From the NCBI GenBank assembly GCA_014859215.1, contig JACUUS010000100.1:1-8656 (forward strand): 8,656 bases of DNA. The letters are read 5' to 3'. Numbering within the stretch: position 1 is the first letter of the stretch; each line of letters opens with the position of its first letter. The position numbers were made by a program, and so were the translations under genes. The notes beneath the pieces were generated by a model. It saw nothing but the letters and a program-made list of their open reading frames with translations. It ran no database searches and was not told the DNA's origin. This document shows, piece by piece, positions 5,287 through 8,656 of this stretch. The stretch comes from Dehalococcoidia bacterium (GTDB taxonomy: Bacteria; Chloroflexota; Dehalococcoidia; SZUA-161).

Positions 5287-6555
5287 CTAGATCACGGAAG
5301 CTTCAGCCAGCGTGCGTACCTGCTCGCCGGAAAGCCCGAGCTCTGCGTAGACCTCCCGGTTGTGCTCGCCAATAAGGGGGGCCCGCCTGGAAATTCCGCA
5401 GGACGCCCCGGTGCTCTTGTAGGGGATGCCGGGATAGATCACGGTCCTGCCGAGCTCGGGATGCGGCACATCCGCCCAGAACTGCCTGGCCTGAAGCTGC
5501 AGGTTTTCCGCAAGGTCTTTCGTGGTGCTGGCCGGGTAGAGGATGATGCGTCTCTTGAGCGCGCCTTCGTAAAGCTCGGCCTTCGTCTTGCGCATGAAGA
5601 ACTCCTTCAGCGTGCCTTCCTGCGCGTCAAGCTCCTCCTGTGTAAGGGACCAGAAGTCCACCTTCGTCGCCCAGTCCTCCGGCGTCCAGCCCGCCCTGTC
5701 CGCGAAGGCTCCCAGCATCCCCTCTTCGGCAAGCCACCCGATCAGGGCAGGCATGGAGATGGAGGCAAGCTGGCCGCCTGCGATGAGGAATGCTACATGG
5801 CCGTCCTTGCAGGGGAATGCAATGCGCGCGATGGGGCCGCCCATGCGGCGGGTGGAGCCGCCGCGGAACATGTTGAACTGCATCATGTCCCAGAACTGGA
5901 CCACGCTCATGAGGGTCCAGACGACCGCTTCCTGCATGGAGACGTCAACGTGCTGTCCCTCGCCGGTGAATTCACGGTGGTAAAGCGCGGCGAGTGTGGC
6001 CGAGGCGGCGTGGCTCCCCGCGTGAAGGTAGGCCTGGGGGAAGCTGATGCGGCATGGCGGCCGGTCTTCATCGCCGGTGACAAACACCTGTCCGCCCAGC
6101 GCCCAGCCCACGAGGTCGGGGCCTTTCCAGTCCCGGTACGGTCCGGTCAGGCCAAAAGGGGTGATGGAGGTGAGAACAATGTCCCTTCTGGTTTCCGACA
6201 ACGCGCCGTAGCCAAGGCCGAGGTCGTTCATGTAACCGGGGGCGAACGACTCCACCACGGCATCCGCCGTTTTCACCAGTTCGAGGAAGAGCTTCCTGCC
6301 GTCAGCCGAATGGAGGTTGAGGGTTATGCCCCTCTTGCTGGTATTATAGGCCCACCAGTACAGGCTCTTCTCAGGGTGAGGATGGTTGTCGTAAAAGGGA
6401 CCCAGCCGCCTGGCGGGGTCGCCGCCCGGTCTCTCGACCTTGATAACGTCCGCGCCGAGATCGGCGAGTATCTTCCCGCAGTAAAGGCCTTTCTCGTCGG
6501 CCAGGTCGAGCACCCGAAAGCTGTTCAGCATCCCTTTGTCAGGTTCAATGCTCAT
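5287..6555 (-). CDS. Class III (CaiB/BaiF) CoA-transferase subunit with catalytic Asp
   Basis: The 422-residue product is a class III CoA-transferase subunit. It shows ILADLGADVIKVERPGGDPAR (residues 29-49), ESFAPGYMNDLGLGY, TPFGLTGPYRDWKGPD (132-147) with the expected nucleophile Asp147, GEGQHVDVSMQEA, and a C-terminal APLIGEHNREVYAELGL. One family feature is altered: the AGPYAG at the start of the first helix reads KGLYCG. I chose the ATG at 6555 because GGAGGG lies six bases upstream and family homology begins just after it; the frame continues open to 6741 but that extension overlaps the promoter. It is the first gene of the operon and precedes the Asp-less paralogue by 24 bases, so the two probably assemble together. 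It likely transfers CoA to a carboxylic acid in the cytosol; the substrate is unknown. The operon is divergent from class I A-B copy 2. Confidence 0.92.
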   Translation of the reverse strand: MSIEPDKGMLNSFRVLDLADEKGLYCGKILADLGADVIKVERPGGDPARRLGPFYDNHPHPEKSLYWWAYNTSKRGITLNLHSADGRKLFLELVKTADAVVESFAPGYMNDLGLGYGALSETRRDIVLTSITPFGLTGPYRDWKGPDLVGWALGGQVFVTGDEDRPPCRISFPQAYLHAGSHAASATLAALYHREFTGEGQHVDVSMQEAVVWTLMSVVQFWDMMQFNMFRGGSTRRMGGPIARIAFPCKDGHVAFLIAGGQLASISMPALIGWLAEEGMLGAFADRAGWTPEDWATKVDFWSLTQEELDAQEGTLKEFFMRKTKAELYEGALKRRIILYPASTTKDLAENLQLQARQFWADVPHPELGRTVIYPGIPYKSTGASCGISRRAPLIGEHNREVYAELGLSGEQVRTLAEASVI

Positions 6556-6639
6556 TCTCCGCCCTCCGCTGCTATGCGCTCTCCAACCGGGCGAGATGCG
6601 GCCGCGCGCGCTACACTCGACTGTGAAATTTTGAACCAG

Positions 6640-6668
6640 AGAGTAGAGGATTTGCCCGTCTTTGTCAA
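6640..6668 (-). promoter_or_regulatory. Sigma-70-type promoter for the class III operon
   Basis: Perfect TTGACA (6668-6663, minus strand), a 17-base spacer and TACTCT (6645-6640) precede the gene. The transcript would start near 6633, leaving a leader of about 78 bases before the ATG at 6555. The weak -10 box suggests a need for activation, but that is inference. Confidence 0.55.
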
Positions 6669-6756
6669 GCACAATCCAGGTTGACTTAACCGCATCCCTG
6701 CGCGAAAGAATATGCATGCACGTGTCCCTGCACGAGTCCACTCAAATTGACTCCTG

Positions 6757-6765
6757 TGCTAAAAT
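6757..6765 (+). promoter_or_regulatory. Extended -10 promoter candidate for class I A-B copy 2
   Basis: TGCTAAAAT gives a TAAAAT box (five of six matches) preceded by the TG of an extended -10 element. The best -35 match at proper spacing (TCCACT) is poor; the nearby TTGACT at 6747-6752 is too close to serve. A transcript from near 6772 would have a leader of about 110 bases. Confidence 0.35.
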
Positions 6766-6883
6766 AATAGCCACTTTGGTAAAGAGAATGCCTGTCTGCT
6801 GCCCGGCTCTCGCGGACTCACCCATCCTGTGCTAGCCACCGGCCTTTTTTCAGACCCAATTTCCATAGTGGAGGAGCTATAGG

Positions 6884-7657
6884 TTGAACAAGGTATTCCA
6901 GACTTTTGATGAGGCGGTAGCCGATATCCCCGACGGCGCTTCTATCGGGATGGACTCCTGGGCTATCGCCGTCACACCGCAAAACCTGATCCACGCCCTG
7001 AGAAGGAAGGGCGTGAAAGACCTGACGATCGTAACCCACTGCCTGATTCCCGTGATATGGCCCGAGGACAAGGCCGTCAGCCCCTCGGTCCTCCTGCCCC
7101 AGGTGAAGAAGGTGATCACCAGCGTGGTCGGCATCCAGCAGCTGGGTGCGGGTGCGTTTCTCCAGGAGCATATTGAACGCGGACTGGAGGTGGAGCTTAC
7201 CAGCACGGGCACACTGTCGTCGAGGCTTTACGCGGGCGCTGCCCGGCTCGCGGGCTTCTATAATCCCGTTGGCGTGGGTACGGTCCTGGAAGAGGGCAAG
7301 GAAAAGAGGGTGTTCGACGGCATGGAGTATCTCCTGGAGAAGCCGATAAGGGTGGACTACGCGTTCATAACGGCGCACAAGGCCGACGGGATGGGGAATC
7401 TGGTTTACCAGGGAATCTGCCGCGGGGACCATCCCATGATGGCGATGGCCGCCGACGTGACCATCGCGGAGGTGGACCGGATTGTCGAAACGGGTGAGCT
7501 GGATTCCGAGAGTATCGTGACTCCGGGCATCTTTGTTGACCGGATTGTCGAGATTCCGGAAAGCGGCTATGGGACAGCCCGCAAGCTCAAGGACCTGATA
7601 ACGGCGCTTGCAGAAATCGAGGACGCAAAAAGACTGATGTTCCGCGAGGGGAGATAG
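6884..7657 (+). CDS. Class I CoA-transferase, subunit A (copy 2, altered GGF loop)
   Basis: The 257-residue product is colinear with A copy 1 (1952 to 1188) and aligns with AtoD/ScoA-type alpha subunits. It carries DEAVADIPDGAS (9-20), MDSW at 23-26 in place of the family's Gly-Gly-Phe loop, GTLSSRLYAGAA, GFYNPVGVGTV, ADGMGNLVYQG and ETGELDSESIVTPGIF. The start is TTG at 6884, supported by GGAGGAG seven bases upstream and by the matching MNK start of copy 1; there is no in-frame ATG close by. Its stop codon TAG shares its G with the GTG start of subunit B, so the two are translationally coupled. The sequence ends in a short basic extension (FREGR) absent from copy 1. Family identity is firm. 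Because its B partner has lost the catalytic Glu, the reaction of this pair is uncertain: transferase with altered chemistry, hydrolase, or inactive. Confidence 0.92.
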   Translation: MNKVFQTFDEAVADIPDGASIGMDSWAIAVTPQNLIHALRRKGVKDLTIVTHCLIPVIWPEDKAVSPSVLLPQVKKVITSVVGIQQLGAGAFLQEHIERGLEVELTSTGTLSSRLYAGAARLAGFYNPVGVGTVLEEGKEKRVFDGMEYLLEKPIRVDYAFITAHKADGMGNLVYQGICRGDHPMMAMAADVTIAEVDRIVETGELDSESIVTPGIFVDRIVEIPESGYGTARKLKDLITALAEIEDAKRLMFREGR

Positions 7658-8340
7658 TGGAGACCAAGCAGAGAAAAAAGCAAAGACTTAACCGCGATGC
7701 CATAGCCATGCGCGCCGCGAAAGAATTGAAGTCAGGCGATTACGCCAACCTGGGGCTCGGGATACCCGGCCTTTGCGCGCTCCATACCCCGAAGGATGTT
7801 ATGTTCCACATAGATATCGGCGCACTGAACTACGGCCCCCTGCTCACTTCTGATGAGATCGACAAGGCCGACTTCCATTATCATGACTCGCAGGGCCGCT
7901 TCTGGTCTCCGGTTCCCGGAACGGCAGTCTTTGACGTGACCACCTCCTTCCTGATGGCCCGCAGCAAGCGCCTGATCTCTATCATGGGGGGACTCCAGGT
8001 ATCGGAAAATGGAGACCTGGCCAACTGGAATACCGGCGGGAATGCTCTCGGCGGCACCATCGGCGGTGGAATGGACCACGCTCACGGTGCGAAGCGGTTG
8101 ATCATTCTCATGGAGCATACCACGAAAAAGGGCGAATACCGCATCGTGAATAAGTGTACCTACCCGCTTACGGCCAGGGAATGCGTGGACCTTATTATTA
8201 CCGATCTCGCGGTAATCGAAGTCAAGCTGGGCGGCCTGCTGCTAAAGGAAATCGCCCCCGGCTGGACCTTCGAGGAAGTCCAGGAGCTTACCGAGCCGGT
8301 CCTCATACCGGCCCCCGACCTCAAGGAGATCGAGCTCTAG
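7657..8340 (+). CDS. Class I CoA-transferase, subunit B (copy 2, catalytic Glu replaced by Asp)
   Basis: The 227-residue product aligns end to end with B copy 1 and with AtoA/ScoB-type beta subunits: ANLGLGIPG (30-38), FHYHDSQGRFWSPVPGT, GGLQVSENGDLANWN, GGGMDHAHGAKRLIILMEHTT, CTYPLT and a C-terminal APDLKEIEL. At the active-site motif, ENGAIGYGP in copy 1, it reads DIGALNYGP, so Asp53 (GAT at 7813-7815) replaces the nucleophilic Glu, Ile54 replaces Asn and Asn58 replaces a Gly. The rest is well conserved and the frame is intact, which argues for a selected change and not decay. GTG start at 7657 overlaps the stop of A by one base, with GAGGGGAGA just upstream. IpdAB, as I remember it, is a precedent for a class I fold without the usual Glu acting as a ring-opening hydrolase. 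A G+C-rich repeat follows the stop. Confidence 0.92.
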   Translation: METKQRKKQRLNRDAIAMRAAKELKSGDYANLGLGIPGLCALHTPKDVMFHIDIGALNYGPLLTSDEIDKADFHYHDSQGRFWSPVPGTAVFDVTTSFLMARSKRLISIMGGLQVSENGDLANWNTGGNALGGTIGGGMDHAHGAKRLIILMEHTTKKGEYRIVNKCTYPLTARECVDLIITDLAVIEVKLGGLLLKEIAPGWTFEEVQELTEPVLIPAPDLKEIEL

Positions 8341-8350
8341 CCGCCAGGGA

Positions 8351-8440
8351 CCCTCACCCTTCCCTCTCCCGCTGCGGCGGGCGAGGGTATGTCCTTCTCC
8401 CGAGAGCGCGAGAGCTTTGGGATGAGGGTTGAACGCGGCC
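8351..8440 (+). repeat. Dispersed G+C-rich element, copy 2, downstream of class I subunit B copy 2
   Basis: This is the inverted relative of 420-508. It contains a stem CCCTC/GAGGG (8362-8366 with 8383-8387) enclosing CCCGC/GCGGG (8368-8372 with 8377-8381) around the loop TGCG, and its ends CCCTCA (8351-8356) and TGAGGG (8423-8428) are complementary. It begins 11 bases after the B stop codon, the same placement as copy 1. It may mark the 3' end of the transcript, though there is no T-run. Confidence 0.75.
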
Positions 8441-8560
8441 GTGCCTCTGAGAGCGCCTGTGCAAGCTCGTCTTTGAGCCCCGATGCAGTCGGGGCGCGGC
8501 AATCTTACGGTCATTAGCACGGGACACTTTGATGACGTCGGGCGCTTTCCCAGTACGAGC
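8441..8560. other. Repeat-derived intergenic stretch with CCCCGA hairpin
   Basis: No gene is seen. CCCCGA (8478-8483) and TCGGGG (8489-8494) form a hairpin that a flanking G-C pair extends to 7 bp, with a 5-base loop. It is followed by CGCGGCAATCTT (8495-8506), the exact reverse complement of 8561-8572. The block resembles 3148-3173 in the other repeat island. Confidence 0.55.
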
Positions 8561-8638
8561 AAGATTGCCGCGTCGTCCGCCGTCGGCGCAACCGCCTCCG
8601 TCGGCCTCCTCGCAAACCCTCATGCTGGACAACCAGCA
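8561..8638 (-). repeat. Inverted, diverged copy of the composite repeat
   Basis: Read on the minus strand this gives the hairpin TGCTGG (8638-8633), loop TTGT, CCAGCA (8628-8623), then TTTGCGAGG and a G+C-rich middle ending in GACGCGGCAATCTT. It matches 3303-3383 in order and at both ends, while the middle of the 53-bp unit has diverged. Homology continues outward through GTGGTGC to near the window edge. Confidence 0.7.
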
Positions 8639-8656
8639 CCACAAAGGATGAAAGCC

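Larger units (their letters stand above)
6556..6883. other. Divergent control region between the class III operon and class I A-B copy 2
   Basis: This 328-base gap holds no gene. It contains a sigma-70-type promoter for each side, an imperfect dyad GGTTGACTTAACC (6679-6691) about ten bases beyond the -35 box of the leftward promoter, and the 8-bp palindrome TGCATGCA (6713-6720). Either dyad could be an operator shared by both operons. No regulator gene is visible nearby. Confidence 0.5.

Noticed and set aside
5152..6684. Open frame of 510 codons on the plus strand
   Set aside because: It is antisense to the two class III genes, which have clear family motifs; long antisense frames are common in G+C-rich DNA and this one shows no domain.
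6556..6741. 62-residue N-terminal extension of the Asp-containing class III subunit
   Set aside because: The internal ATG at 6555 has a good ribosome binding site and family homology begins right after it; the extension covers the promoter.
6824..6850. Intrinsic terminator ending in TTTTTT (6845-6850)
   Set aside because: The sequence before the T-run offers only a three-base GCC/GGC stem, and it lies in the leader of an intact operon.

Overview
The window is a G+C-rich (roughly 60% by eye) bacterial segment made up mostly of coenzyme A transferase genes. It has the look of an environmental, probably anaerobic, organic-acid- or aromatic-acid-degrading bacterium. The repeat style, with hairpins inside ATTGCGAGG...GCAATCT units, recalls what I remember from uncultured Chloroflexota (Dehalococcoidia) and some deltaproteobacterial genomes. 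That taxonomic guess is weak inference; no marker gene is present.

Layout. Positions 1-418 hold no convincing gene; about 1-360 is visibly A+T-richer than the rest, with tandem decamers and a perfect 21-bp palindrome near the left edge. On the minus strand follow a cyclase-family metal hydrolase (2933 to 2172) and a class I CoA-transferase pair, subunit A (1952 to 1188) then B (1174 to 512). Each of these two units has its own TTGAC-type promoter. Positions 2934-3500 are a repeat-rich island with two identical 53-bp direct repeats and several perfect hairpins. A RelB-like/RelE-ParE toxin-antitoxin pair (3501-3967, plus strand) lies immediately beyond it. A minus-strand operon of two class III (CaiB/BaiF) CoA-transferase subunits fills 6555 to 4039. 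Across a 328-bp divergent control region, a second class I pair, A (6884-7657) and B (7657-8340), runs on the plus strand. The right end (8341-8656) is again repeats, including inverted copies of the elements at 420-508 and 3303-3383.

How the genes may work together. All metabolic genes except the cyclase encode CoA-transferase-fold proteins, so the likely theme is moving CoA between carboxylic acids (acid activation or end-product formation), with the cyclase hydrolysing an amide, lactone or related ring in the same pathway. The substrate cannot be read from sequence.

The striking point is in the active sites. Both class I A subunits have Asp-Ser-Trp where the family normally has Gly-Gly-Phe. 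B copy 1 keeps the catalytic Glu (E47), but B copy 2 has Asp (D53) there. In the class III pair one subunit keeps the nucleophilic Asp (D147) and the other has Gly (G147). This suggests a heteromeric class III enzyme with one type of active site, and a second class I enzyme whose chemistry has changed or been lost.
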